The position numbers and the translations under genes were made by a program. DNA of 64,000 bases from LMUY01 sp964247705 (GTDB lineage: Bacteria > Pseudomonadota > Alphaproteobacteria > Acetobacterales > Acetobacteraceae): NCBI GenBank assembly GCA_964247705.1, contig CAXTVQ010000020.1, forward strand, positions 1 to 64,000. Direction: 5' to 3'. How positions within the stretch are numbered: position 1 is the stretch's first letter; every line of letters starts with the position of its first letter. The notes under the pieces were generated by a model. The model was not told the origin of the DNA. It saw nothing but the letters and a program-made list of their open reading frames with translations, and searched no databases. Below, piece after piece: positions 50,885-59,115 of this stretch.

Positions 50885-51684
50885 TCTTCTTCCTGGTCAA
50901 GGTGATCGAGGCGGCGCTGCTGCCCTCGGCGTTGCTGGTGGAGTGCGCGGTCGCCGGCTTGCTGCTGCGGCGGTGGTTGCTGGGCCGCGCGCTGCTGGTA
51001 CTGGGCGTGGCGGGGCTGGCCGCCTGCCTGGTGCTGCCGGTCGACTCCTGGGCGCTCGGCCCGCTGGAGGACCGGTTCCCTGCCATTGCCGCCTTTCCGG
51101 CCCGGGTGGACGGCGTGATCGTGCTGGGGGGCGCGATCGATGAACTGACCAGCCGCGACCACGGCGACCCCGTGCTGAACGAGGCCGCCAACCGCATTAC
51201 CACATTCGCCATCCTCGCCCGGCACTATCCCGCGGCAAAGCTCGTCTTCACCGGGGGGTCCGGCGCGCTGACCGCGGGTTCCAGCGAGGCGGAGTATGCC
51301 CGCATCCTGCTCACCGGATTGGGGGTGGCGCCGGACCGCGTGACGTACGAGGACCGCTCCCGCACCACGGTGGAGAATGCCGTGTTCAGCCGGGACCTGG
51401 TGCATCCCGCACCCGGCGAGGTGTGGGCGCTGGTCACCTCCGCCAGCCACATGCCGCGCGCCGTGGGCGTGTTCCGCGGCGCCGGGTGGGACGTGCTGCC
51501 GTGGCCGACCGGGCCCAAGTCGCGCACCGGGCTGTTCCCATTGTCCCGCCCGTTCGGCGCCAAGCTCGCGTTGCTGGACGCGGCGGCGCACGAATGGGTC
51601 GGGCTGGCCGGCTACTGGCTCACCGGCAGGACGGGCTCGCTGCTGCCGTCCCCCCAGGCCCCCACTTCGTCGAGCGGCTCCTGA
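50881..51684 (+). CDS. DUF218/YdcF-ElyC family membrane protein
   Basis: 267 residues: two N-terminal membrane segments, then a DUF218 domain with DGVIVLGGAID, LVFTGGSG, VTYEDRSRTTVENAVFS and ALVTSASHMPRAVGVFR. ElyC-type relatives act in envelope/peptidoglycan precursor homeostasis. GTG at 50881 is coupled to the DUF4169 gene. The last 73 bases overlap the convergent rmuC gene, so the final roughly 24 residues (Ser/Pro rich) may be dispensable. Confidence 0.85.
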   Translation: MIFFLVKVIEAALLPSALLVECAVAGLLLRRWLLGRALLVLGVAGLAACLVLPVDSWALGPLEDRFPAIAAFPARVDGVIVLGGAIDELTSRDHGDPVLNEAANRITTFAILARHYPAAKLVFTGGSGALTAGSSEAEYARILLTGLGVAPDRVTYEDRSRTTVENAVFSRDLVHPAPGEVWALVTSASHMPRAVGVFRGAGWDVLPWPTGPKSRTGLFPLSRPFGAKLALLDAAAHEWVGLAGYWLTGRTGSLLPSPQAPTSSSGS

Positions 51685-52829
51685 ACGCCCTCCACGTCCC
51701 GCAGCTTGCGCGCGACCACGCGGGTGCGGGTGCGGGCGTCCTCGATCGTGCGGGCCATGGTGCCGGCGTTGCGGCCGAGCCGTTCCAGTACCTCGTCCAT
51801 CCGCACCATCTCCTGCCGGGTCGCACCTAGCAGCCGGCCGATCTGCTCGGCTTTCTGCTCCAGTGCCAACGTGACGTAGCCGAGGTGCACCGTGCGCAGC
51901 AGCCCGGGCAGCAGCCCCGGCCCCATCAGCAGGACGCGGTGGTCGCGGCCTAACTCGTCCACCAGGCCCGGCATGCGCGCGGCCTCGGCGTAGAGCCCGT
52001 CGGTCGGCAGATAGAGTACGGCGAACTCGGTGGTGAGCGGCGGCGCGATATACTTGCTGGAAATCCGCCGCGCCTCGACACGCAATACCGCCTCGAGTGC
52101 CCGTCTGGCCGCTCGCTCCCCCTCCGCGTCGCCGGACGCCGCCGCATCCAGCAGTCGTTCGTAATCGGCCAGCGGAAGCTTGGCATCGATCGGCAGCAAC
52201 GGGCGGCTGCCGCCTTGGCCCGGCATGCGGACGGCGAACTCCACCACCCGGCCTTCGCCGATCGGCACGTTGCTGTCGTAGCTGCCCGCCGGCAGCAGGT
52301 CGTCCAGCAACGTGCGCAACTGCGCCTCGCCCCAGCCGCCGCGGGTTTTCACGTTGGAGAAGATGCGCTTGAGGTCGCCGATGCCGGCGCTGACGGCCGC
52401 CACCTCGCCCATCGCCTTCTGCACGGCGGCGAACTGCTCCAGCACGCGGCCGAAGCTCGTGCTCATTTGCTGCTCCACCGCCGCGTGGAGCTGGCTGCCG
52501 ACGGTCCGCTCGATCGTGGCCAGCCGGGCGGCGCTCGCTTCGGCCATCTCGCGCAGCTTCATTTCGAGCAGCAGCGCCGTGCGGCCGGTGGCCTGCTGCG
52601 CCTCCATCCGCACCTGCTCGAGCTGGCTGGAGAGCATGCGTTCGCCGGCCTGCATTTGCGTCCGCGCCGCCTCGATACCTTGGTGGGACGCTACGGCCGC
52701 CGCCTGCACGGCCGCGTTGCCGCGCAGCACCGCGGCCAGGATGGCCAGCAGCAGCACCGCCCCCAAAGCGAGCAAGGCCGCGACGACGGCCGGCCAGGGG
52801 ATATCGCCGATAGACACAACGCGCTCCAC
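51612..52829 (-). CDS. rmuC: DNA recombination protein RmuC
   Basis: 405 residues. One N-terminal membrane anchor (AVVAALLALGAVLLLAILAAVL), a long coiled coil to about residue 140, then the RmuC domain with KTRGGWGEAQLRTLL, LPIDAKLPLADYERLL, FAVLYLPTDGLYAEA and VLLMGPGLLPGLLRTV. Related to limiting inverted-repeat recombination. Overlaps the 3' end of the convergent DUF218 gene. Confidence 0.92.
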   Translation of the reverse strand: MERVVSIGDIPWPAVVAALLALGAVLLLAILAAVLRGNAAVQAAAVASHQGIEAARTQMQAGERMLSSQLEQVRMEAQQATGRTALLLEMKLREMAEASAARLATIERTVGSQLHAAVEQQMSTSFGRVLEQFAAVQKAMGEVAAVSAGIGDLKRIFSNVKTRGGWGEAQLRTLLDDLLPAGSYDSNVPIGEGRVVEFAVRMPGQGGSRPLLPIDAKLPLADYERLLDAAASGDAEGERAARRALEAVLRVEARRISSKYIAPPLTTEFAVLYLPTDGLYAEAARMPGLVDELGRDHRVLLMGPGLLPGLLRTVHLGYVTLALEQKAEQIGRLLGATRQEMVRMDEVLERLGRNAGTMARTIEDARTRTRVVARKLRDVEGVQEPLDEVGAWGDGSSEPVLPVSQ

Positions 52830-52882
52830 GGGGTTTCCTACGCTGCGCCTTTCGAGTCGCTCGAATCGCTAGGAACTGATTG

Positions 52883-54736
52883 ATGGCCGAGCCGCACAAG
52901 CTGCCGATCGTAACTCTCGGCGCGCTCGGCGTCGTGTTCGGCGACATCGGCACCAGCCCGCTCTACGCCGTGCAGCAGTGCTTCACCGACGAGCCGTCCT
53001 TCGCCAAGGACCCGGCGCTGATCGTCGGTGTCCTTTCACTGATCGTGTGGTCCATTATCCTGGTCGTCTGCCTGAAATACGCGACCTTCATCCTGCGCGC
53101 CGACCATGACGGCGAGGGCGGGACGCTGGCCATGCTCGGCCTGATCCGCACCAAGGTCCCGGCGGCGAAGTTCGCCCGTCCGGCAGCGTTGACCTTGCTG
53201 GTGCTGTTCGGTTCGGCGCTGCTCTACGGCGACGGGGTCGTGACGCCGGCGATCTCGGTGCTCTCGGCGGTCGAGGGGCTGAAGGTCGCCAGCCCAAGCT
53301 TCGGTTCCGTCGTCGTGCCGCTCTCGGCCGCAATCCTGCTGGCCCTGTTCGTCGTCCAGCATCTGGGGACGGAGCGGGTCGGCCGCCTGTTCGGCCCCGT
53401 GATGCTGCTGTGGTTCGCCGTCATCGCCATCCTCGGCCTGATCAGCGCCGTGCAGCATCCGGCGGTGCTGGCCGCGTTCAACCCGCTCAACGGTTTGCGG
53501 CTGCTGTTCGGCCACGGCTGGCCGGGTTACGCGATCCTCGGCGCCGTCGTGCTGTGCTTCTCGGGCACGGAGGCGTTGTTCGCCGACCTGGGCCATTTCG
53601 GCCGCCGCCCGATCGTGCTTGCCTGGTACCTGATCGTGCTGCCGGCGCTTGGGCTGAACTACCTGGGCCAGGGCGCGCAGTTGCTGCAGGACCCGGGGGC
53701 GGCGGACAACCCGTTCTTCGCCATCGTGCCGCACTGGGCCGTGATCCCGATGGTGCTGTTGGCCACGGTGGCCACGGTGATCGCATCCCAGGCGCTGATC
53801 TCGGGGGCGTTCTCACTAACGCAGCAAGCGATCAACATGGGTTTCGCCCCGCGCTACCGCGTGGTCCACACGTCCGAGGAGACGCGCGGGCAGGTGTACA
53901 TGCCGGTGATCAACTACGCGCTGATGATCGGGTGCCTGGCTCTGGTGTTGGGTTTCCGCTCCTCCGCGGCCCTCGGCGCCGCGTATGGGCTGGCGGTGAT
54001 CGGGACGATGACGGTCACGTCGATCACGTTCTTCGTGGTGACCCGCCGGGTGTGGGGGTGGGCGCTCGCGGGGTCGGTGGCGCTCTGCGGATTTTTCCTG
54101 GTGATCGATCTGGCCTTTCTCGGCGCCAACCTGGCCAAGCTGTTCTCCGGCGCCTGGGTGCCGTTGCTGATCGGCAGCTTCGTGTTCGGCGTGCTCGCGA
54201 TCTGCACGGAGGGCCGGTCGCGGTTCCGAAAGGCGCTTGCCGGGTGGGCGATGCCGTTGACGGATTTCATGGGCCTGGCAAAGGACTGGAAGCAGCGCGA
54301 GGGCGGCGGGGCCGTGTTCCTGACCGAGTCGCCCGATACGGTGCCGCTGGTCGGCCGCCATGAATGGCTGCGCAGCCATGTGCGCCACGAGCAGGTGTTG
54401 CTGCTGCGGATGGAAACGACGCGGCACCCGCACGTGCCGCCGGAGGAGCGGCTGAGCATCGAGGACCTTGGCGACGGTATTTTCCGCGGCGTGGCCCGGT
54501 TCGGCTTCATGCACAACCCGGACCTGTCCGAGGCGCTGCAGGACGGCGCGCCGTTCGATAGCGGCGAAGCCATTTTTTTCCTGCCGCAGGTCTCGGCGAT
54601 CGGTACATGGCCCTGGTGGCGGCGGGCGCTGCGCCGGATCTACCTGTTCCTGACCCGCACCGGCCTTACCCCCGTGGAATACTTCAACCTGCCGCCCAAC
54701 CGGGTGGTCTCAGTCGGGCTCGAATTGGACGTGTAG
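52883..54736 (+). CDS. kup: Low-affinity potassium transporter Kup
   Basis: 617 residues with about 12 membrane segments and a C-terminal cytoplasmic domain. GVVFGDIGTSPLYAV at the N-terminus, RADHDGEGGTLAMLGL and LLYGDGVVTPAISVLSAVEGL are diagnostic for KUP/HAK K+:H+ symporters. The C-terminal part (FGFMHNPDLSEAL; LTPVEYFNLPPNRVVSVG) is complete. ATG at 52883 has AGGAACTG upstream. Divergent from rmuC. Confidence 0.94.
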   Translation: MAEPHKLPIVTLGALGVVFGDIGTSPLYAVQQCFTDEPSFAKDPALIVGVLSLIVWSIILVVCLKYATFILRADHDGEGGTLAMLGLIRTKVPAAKFARPAALTLLVLFGSALLYGDGVVTPAISVLSAVEGLKVASPSFGSVVVPLSAAILLALFVVQHLGTERVGRLFGPVMLLWFAVIAILGLISAVQHPAVLAAFNPLNGLRLLFGHGWPGYAILGAVVLCFSGTEALFADLGHFGRRPIVLAWYLIVLPALGLNYLGQGAQLLQDPGAADNPFFAIVPHWAVIPMVLLATVATVIASQALISGAFSLTQQAINMGFAPRYRVVHTSEETRGQVYMPVINYALMIGCLALVLGFRSSAALGAAYGLAVIGTMTVTSITFFVVTRRVWGWALAGSVALCGFFLVIDLAFLGANLAKLFSGAWVPLLIGSFVFGVLAICTEGRSRFRKALAGWAMPLTDFMGLAKDWKQREGGGAVFLTESPDTVPLVGRHEWLRSHVRHEQVLLLRMETTRHPHVPPEERLSIEDLGDGIFRGVARFGFMHNPDLSEALQDGAPFDSGEAIFFLPQVSAIGTWPWWRRALRRIYLFLTRTGLTPVEYFNLPPNRVVSVGLELDV

Positions 54737-54746
54737 CGAGACCGCC

Positions 54747-55088
54747 TCATGCGCGGCCGACCGGGCCGAACGCCGAATGTCCGTTCACACGCACGACGCC
54801 CGCAAGCAGCCGCAGGGCGTCTGGCCCGCCCTGGTCCCGCAGGTAGCCACCTTCCATCTCGCCGGCCAGTGCCTCGGCTTGCTCGGCAATGATCTCGGCC
54901 GCCCGGCGCAAGGCTTCGCGGGACAACAGCAGTTGAAGGTCGTCAGACAGCACGTTCCAATCGGCGAGCATTTCTGGGCTCCATTTGGTGTCACGCCCTT
55001 CTGGCTCGGTTGCGCCGCGGATCTGCGAAGCCGCGCGGCAGACCCGGATATAGAGGCGAATGGTTAACAGCTTCTTGGCGCCGAGCAT
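54747..55088 (-). CDS. Conserved-looking hypothetical protein
   Basis: 113 residues, no signal or membrane segment. A helical central part (LSREALRRAAEIIAEQAEALAGEM) suggests a small cytoplasmic protein. ATG at 55088 (GTG at 55091 also possible) lacks a clear ribosome site. It fills the space between kup and the rRNA methyltransferase on the strand of the latter, starting 39 bases after its stop. Not recognised. Confidence 0.5.
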   Translation of the reverse strand: MLGAKKLLTIRLYIRVCRAASQIRGATEPEGRDTKWSPEMLADWNVLSDDLQLLLSREALRRAAEIIAEQAEALAGEMEGGYLRDQGGPDALRLLAGVVRVNGHSAFGPVGRA

Positions 55089-55127
55089 CACGGCAGCGTG
55101 ATAAAGACCGCGTTCAGGACGGCGTGG

Positions 55128-56435
55128 TCAGCTCCGCCGCGCCAACTCGTACAGCGCCACGGTCGCCGCAGCAGAGACGTTGAGGCTCTCCATGCTGCCC
55201 GGCATGGACAAGCCCGCCACCTCGTCGCAGGTCTCGCGCACCAGCCGCCGCATGCCAGGCCCTTCCGCGCCCAGCACCAATGCGACCCGGCGTTCGGCCA
55301 GCGCCGGACCGTTCAGCGGTTTGCCGCCTGCATCCATCCCAACCGTCCATAGCCCGGCTGCTTTCAGGGCGACAAGCGTGCGCGACAGGTTGACCGCGCG
55401 CAGGAGCGGCACCGTTTCCAGCGCGCCGGATGCAGCCTTTGCCAGGGCGCCGGTTTCCTCCGGAGCATTGCGGTCCTGGGTGATGACGCAAGCTGCGCCG
55501 AACGCGGCGGCCGATCGCAGCACGGCGCCGATGTTGCGCGGGTCGCTCACCTGATCGAGCACCAGCACAGCGCCTGGCCGCTCCAGCACGGCGGCGAGCA
55601 ACGGGGTGCCGAGCACGTCGGCGAGCAGGGCCACGCCCTGATGGACAGCGTCCCGCCCGAGCAGTTGGTCGATCTTCGCCCGGTCTGACCGCTCCGGCAT
55701 TAGCGGCCAGGGTTGCGGGCGCCGTGCCAACAGGGCGGCCTCCGCCTCCTCGGTCACGATCAGGCGGCGCAGGCGGCGGGCCGGATTACCCAAAGCCGCG
55801 TCCACGGCGTGCAGGCCGTAGAGCCAGACGGCGCCGCGGGGCGTCTCGGCCGCGCGCGCGCCGTGGGAGCCCCGTGGCTCCGTCTGGTGGCCGGGATGGG
55901 GCCGCGTGTCTACCGGCCGGGCTGGCCGGGCGTCCGCCGCGCGGGCGGGACGGGGATCCGGCCTGGTGTCGTTGGGACGGGTCTCGGCCGGTCTGGTGGC
56001 GGGCCGGGCCGATGGAGGCCGGGTGTCGGTATGGAACGGGCGGCCCGGGGCGACGCGCGGAGTGGCATCCGGCCGTCCGCCCGGCCCGCCGACGCGAGGC
56101 TTTCCAGGCCCGGCATTGCGGCCAGCTTGCGAGCCGTCGCGGCTGCCAGGGGGGCCGTTTCGACCGTCGGGGGGACCATTACGGCCACTGGGTGGGCCGT
56201 TCCGCCCTCCTGGCGAGCCATTCCGGCCACCGGGTGGGCCATTCCGGCCNNNNNNNNNNNNNNNNNNNNNNNNNNNNNNNNNNNNNNNNNNNNNNNNNNN
56301 NNNNNNNNNNNNNNNNNNNNNNNNNNNNNNNNNNNNNNNNNNNNNNNNNTTCCGGCCGCCGGGCGAGCCGTTCCGGCCGCCGGGCGAGCCGTTCCGGCCG
56401 CCGGGCGGTCCGGGCTTGCGAGGGGGCGTTGACAT
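55128..56435 (-). CDS. rlmB: RlmB-type 23S rRNA 2'-O-methyltransferase with repeat-rich N-terminus, interrupted by gap
   Basis: SpoU/TrmH-family enzyme. The C-terminal 250 residues hold the RlmB substrate-binding domain (WLYGLHAVDAALGNPARRL) and the trefoil-knot SAM domain: VSDPRNIGAVLRSAAAFG, LVLGAEGPGMRRL and SLNVSAAATVALYE. The N-terminal half is low-complexity: a Pro/Arg-rich zone with repeated DTRP, preceded by tandem 7-residue units of the type GRNGPPG/GRNGSPG. The N run lies inside those repeats, so repeat number is unknown. ATG at 56435 precedes the repeats. Expected to methylate G2251 of 23S rRNA. Confidence 0.85.
   Translation of the reverse strand: MSTPPRKPGPPGGRNGSPGGRNGSPGGRXXXXXXXXXXXXXXXXXXXXXXXXXXXXXXXXXXGRNGPPGGRNGSPGGRNGPPSGRNGPPDGRNGPPGSRDGSQAGRNAGPGKPRVGGPGGRPDATPRVAPGRPFHTDTRPPSARPATRPAETRPNDTRPDPRPARAADARPARPVDTRPHPGHQTEPRGSHGARAAETPRGAVWLYGLHAVDAALGNPARRLRRLIVTEEAEAALLARRPQPWPLMPERSDRAKIDQLLGRDAVHQGVALLADVLGTPLLAAVLERPGAVLVLDQVSDPRNIGAVLRSAAAFGAACVITQDRNAPEETGALAKAASGALETVPLLRAVNLSRTLVALKAAGLWTVGMDAGGKPLNGPALAERRVALVLGAEGPGMRRLVRETCDEVAGLSMPGSMESLNVSAAATVALYELARRS
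56145..56420. repeat. Coding 21-base tandem repeat, collapsed at a gap
   Basis: Units of 21 bases coding GRNG(P/S)PG on the minus strand run from about 56145 to 56420 and are broken by the N run 56250-56349. Units near the gap are almost identical, while those further left diverge (PPD, PPS, SRDGSQAG). Confidence 0.85.
56250..56349. other. Assembly gap of 100 N inside the tandem repeat
   Basis: Exactly 100 N flanked on both sides by copies of the same 21-base unit, so the assembly most likely failed on repeat number. Confidence 0.98.
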
Positions 56436-56504
56436 TGCCGGGGTATAGCCGCCCCCCACCCAGGCCGCTAGCGTGCAACCAACGATAAAGCGGAGTGGCG
56501 CGAC

Positions 56505-57278
56505 GTGACCGAGATCACCGTTACCGACGATGCGGGCGTCCGCGCCATTGCCATCGACCGTCCGGCCAAGCGTAACGCTCTCACCCGGGCGATATACTGG
56601 TCCCTAGCGGCCGCGCTCTCCGAAGCTGGCGCGTCGGGGGCGCGGGCAATCTGGCTGCACGGCAGCGCGGAGTGCTTTACCGCCGGCAACGACCTGGGCG
56701 ACTTTGCCCGCGCCGTGCCCGGCGAGCGGTCCGCCGCCTGGGACTTCCTCGAGGCGCTGATCCCTTGCTCTGTTCCGATCGTGGCTTCCGTCAATGGCGC
56801 CGCGGTCGGCGTCGGCACCACGATGCTGCTGCACTGCGACCTGGTGTATTGCTCGGCCACCGCGCGGTTCCATCTCCCGTTCGTGAACCTGGGCCTTTGT
56901 CCGGAGGCCGCCTCCAGTCTGTTGCTGCCTGCGCGCGCCGGGTTGCTGCGGGCGTCGGAGCTGCTGATGTTGGGGGAGCCGTTCGATGCGGCGGCAGCGC
57001 ACGCGGCCGGCCTCGTGAACGCCGTCCTGCCCACGCCGGAGGAGGCCGACGCGCTGGCGCTCTCCCGCGCACGTGCGCTCGCCGCAAAGCCGCCCGAAGC
57101 ATTGCGCACCACGCGCGCCCTGCTCCGCCGCGACACGGCGGCCGTGGCCGAGGCGATGCGGCTGGAGGGTGCCGAGTTCGCCCGCCTGCTGCACGGCCCC
57201 GAGGCGCGCGAGGCATTGGCCGCCGCCGCCGAGAAACGCCCGGCCGACTGGTCCCGTGTGGTGGCCGCGCACGGATAG
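56505..57278 (+). CDS. Enoyl-CoA hydratase/isomerase (crotonase family)
   Basis: 257 residues. The oxyanion-hole segments are FTAGNDLGDF and NGAAVGVGTTML. At the active site the sequence is HLPFVNLGLCPEAASSLLLP: the first Glu of hydratases is Phe, while the second (PEAASS) is kept, the pattern of delta3,delta2-enoyl-CoA isomerases (ECI2-like). So an isomerase is more likely than a hydratase. GTG at 56505; weak GGAG upstream. Divergent from the rRNA methyltransferase and followed by tRNA-Tyr. Confidence 0.88.
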   Translation: MTEITVTDDAGVRAIAIDRPAKRNALTRAIYWSLAAALSEAGASGARAIWLHGSAECFTAGNDLGDFARAVPGERSAAWDFLEALIPCSVPIVASVNGAAVGVGTTMLLHCDLVYCSATARFHLPFVNLGLCPEAASSLLLPARAGLLRASELLMLGEPFDAAAAHAAGLVNAVLPTPEEADALALSRARALAAKPPEALRTTRALLRRDTAAVAEAMRLEGAEFARLLHGPEAREALAAAAEKRPADWSRVVAAHG

Positions 57279-57300
57279 TGGCCCGGTGCCGGGTGTGCCG

Positions 57301-57328
57301 TTGACAAACGCCCCCGGTCGGGAATAAC
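57301..57328 (+). promoter_or_regulatory. Promoter of tRNA-Tyr
   Basis: Consensus -35 TTGACA (57301-57306), a 16-base spacer and -10 AATAAC (57323-57328), followed by a G+C-rich discriminator and the tRNA 13 bases later. The G+C-rich discriminator is typical of stringently controlled stable RNA genes. Confidence 0.7.
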
Positions 57329-57340
57329 CCGGCCCGACAT

Positions 57341-57427
57341 GGAGGGGTGCCCGAGTGGCTAAAGGGGGCGGACTGTAAATCCGCTGCTGTAATGGCTACG
57401 TTGGTTCGAATCCAACCCCCTCCACCA
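57341..57427 (+). tRNA. tRNA-Tyr (GUA)
   Basis: 87 bases including an encoded CCA. The acceptor stem GGAGGGG pairs with CCCCTCC, the anticodon stem GCGGA/TCCGC encloses the loop CTGTAAA with anticodon GTA at 57375-57377, the T-loop is TTCGAAT, and the long variable arm (class II) fits tRNA-Tyr. Confidence 0.96.
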
Positions 57428-57445
57428 CCAGCCCGCACCGAAGTC

Positions 57446-58405
57446 TCAGCCGCCCGGCATCCCCTGCGTGTGCACATAGAGGCTGTACAGCGACTGGCTT
57501 GACGCCATGAACAGCCTGTTGCGGTGCCGGCCGCCGAAACAGAGGTTGGCGCAGCGTTCCGGCAGCACGATCCGGCCGATCAGTGCGCCGGCCGGGTTAT
57601 ACACCACCACGCCGTCCAGCCCGTCCCCCATGCCCCAGCCGCACCACAAATTGCCGTCGACATCCACGCGGAAACCGTCCGGCGTACCCTGGCCGGCGTC
57701 GATGAAGGTGCGGCCTTTGGTGAGCGCCTTGCCGTCCGCCGTCACGTCGAACGCCTGGATCCGCCGGGGGGAGACGGCGCACTCCACCACGTAGCAAATC
57801 CGCTCGTCCGGCGAGAACGCCAGGCCGTTCGGGCGGCCGACCTCGCCGGTCGCCACCGTAAGCGCCCCCGTCTGGCCGTCGATGCGGTAGACGTTGGTGG
57901 GCAGTTCGGGGACTGCCTTCTCGCCCTCGTAATAGCCGCCAATGCCGAAATCCGGGTCGGTGAACCAGATCGAGCCGTCGCTTCGAACCACCACGTCGTT
58001 GGGCGAGTTCAGCCGCTTGCCATCGAACCGGTCCGCCAGCACGGTTATCGTGCCGTCATACTCCGTGCGGGTCACCCGGCGCGTGCCGTGCTCGCAGGTG
58101 ATCAACCGGCCCTCGCGGTCCCGCGTGTTGCCGTTGGCGTTGTTGGACGGCTTGCGGAACACGGAGGTGACCCCGGTTTCCTCGTCCCAGCGCAGGATGC
58201 GGTTGTTGGGGATGTCGCTCCACAGCAGCGCTCGTGCGTCGCCGAACCACACCGGCCCCTCGGCCCAGCGGCACCCGGTGTAAAGCCGTTCGACCGCGGC
58301 GAGGACCACGCGGTAAGGCGCGAAGCTGGCGTCGAGCACCTCCACCGCCGGGTCGGGGTAGCGCTCGGAGGGCCGCCAAGGCATGGATATGACAGGCTGG
58401 GTCAT
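57446..58405 (-). CDS. SMP-30/gluconolactonase-like protein
   Basis: 319-residue six-bladed beta-propeller lactonase. Metal-binding and active-site segments: CRWAEGPVWFGD (Glu ligand), RLNSPNDVVVRSDGSIWFTDP (Asn ligand) and GRPNGLAFSPDER (Asn), with DGFRVDVDGNLWCG giving the Asp. No signal peptide. It opens sugar lactones or similar esters. ATG at 58405. Divergent from the Smr gene. Confidence 0.88.
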   Translation of the reverse strand: MTQPVISMPWRPSERYPDPAVEVLDASFAPYRVVLAAVERLYTGCRWAEGPVWFGDARALLWSDIPNNRILRWDEETGVTSVFRKPSNNANGNTRDREGRLITCEHGTRRVTRTEYDGTITVLADRFDGKRLNSPNDVVVRSDGSIWFTDPDFGIGGYYEGEKAVPELPTNVYRIDGQTGALTVATGEVGRPNGLAFSPDERICYVVECAVSPRRIQAFDVTADGKALTKGRTFIDAGQGTPDGFRVDVDGNLWCGWGMGDGLDGVVVYNPAGALIGRIVLPERCANLCFGGRHRNRLFMASSQSLYSLYVHTQGMPGG

Positions 58406-58504
58406 GACGGGGTGACTAGCCCGCCGAACGGAAGCCTGCAATCTGGCGCTGGACGAGTGGCGTTCCGGCGCGTTGCCGTTGCACACACGGCGCGGGCGGA
58501 GGGC

Positions 58505-59029
58505 ATGGCGGTGGCGCGACGGGCGTTGAGCGACGGCGACCGGGAGGCGTGGGCCGCCTATGCCCGGCACGTGGCGGCGCTGCCGGGCCACGACCTGCCT
58601 GCGCTGGCGCCCGAGACCGCGACCGCCGCCGCGATCCCGCCGCAGCCGTTGGTGATTGCCCGGCCGGTACGCGTCGCGGCGATGGCCGAGGTCGCCGTCG
58701 GTGCACAGCCTGCGGGCCTGGACAAGGCGAGCTGGACCCGGCTGCGCACCGGCAAGCTGCTTCCCGAGCGCACCCTGGACCTGCACGGGCGCACTGCGCA
58801 GCACGCCTTCGTGGCGCTCCTGGCCTTCCTGCTGCGCGCGCATGCCGAGCGGGTGCGCTGCGTGGAGGTGATTACCGGCCGAGGCAGCGGCGAGCAGGGC
58901 GGGGTGATCCGGCGCGAACTGCCATTGTGGCTGAACCTGCCGCAGTTGCGGCCACTGGTGCTGGCGGTGACGCATCCCCACGCGGCCAATGTCGGCTCAG
59001 TGCGGTTGCTTCTGCGCAAATCGCGATAG
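58505..59029 (+). CDS. Smr-domain protein
   Basis: 174 residues. The C-terminal Smr domain is clear: TLDLHGRTAQHAF, VEVITGRGSGEQGGVIRRELPLWL and AVTHPHAANVGSVRLLLRK. The N-terminal 80 residues are Ala-rich and hold no known domain. Smr proteins are small nucleases or nucleic-acid binding proteins. ATG at 58505 has GGAGGGC directly upstream. Confidence 0.88.
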   Translation: MAVARRALSDGDREAWAAYARHVAALPGHDLPALAPETATAAAIPPQPLVIARPVRVAAMAEVAVGAQPAGLDKASWTRLRTGKLLPERTLDLHGRTAQHAFVALLAFLLRAHAERVRCVEVITGRGSGEQGGVIRRELPLWLNLPQLRPLVLAVTHPHAANVGSVRLLLRKSR

Positions 59030-59085
59030 CGGCCGATCAAAAACAAGCCGGGTTGTTGCAGCGCGCCGTCTCCTTTACCTTGCTT

Positions 59086-59091
59086 TATAAT
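59086..59091 (+). promoter_or_regulatory. Candidate -10 box before the TRAP operon
   Basis: A perfect TATAAT lies 24 bases before the dctP start. No good -35 lies at the right distance, so the promoter may need an activator. Confidence 0.4.
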
Positions 59092-59115
59092 CGGTTCGGT
59101 TGAGGAACGTCAAAA

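Noticed and set aside
51612..51684. Frameshift or mis-assembly suspected because DUF218 and rmuC genes overlap by 73 bases
   Set aside because: The overlap is convergent and affects only a Ser/Pro-rich tail of the DUF218 protein; both frames are otherwise complete.
49957..52953. A 998-residue minus-strand frame including the dienelactone hydrolase
   Set aside because: Everything upstream of ATG 50628 is a shadow of rmuC and of genes on the plus strand; the good ribosome site and family start are at 50628.
56145..56420. Regular repeats resembling a CRISPR array
   Set aside because: The units are contiguous 21-base copies in the reading frame of the methyltransferase, with no spacers and no cas genes nearby.
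56466..56472. A third GCTAGC before the crotonase gene as another copy of the shared promoter block
   Set aside because: Only the 6-base core and a few flanking bases match; the TTCGCTTGC part is missing.
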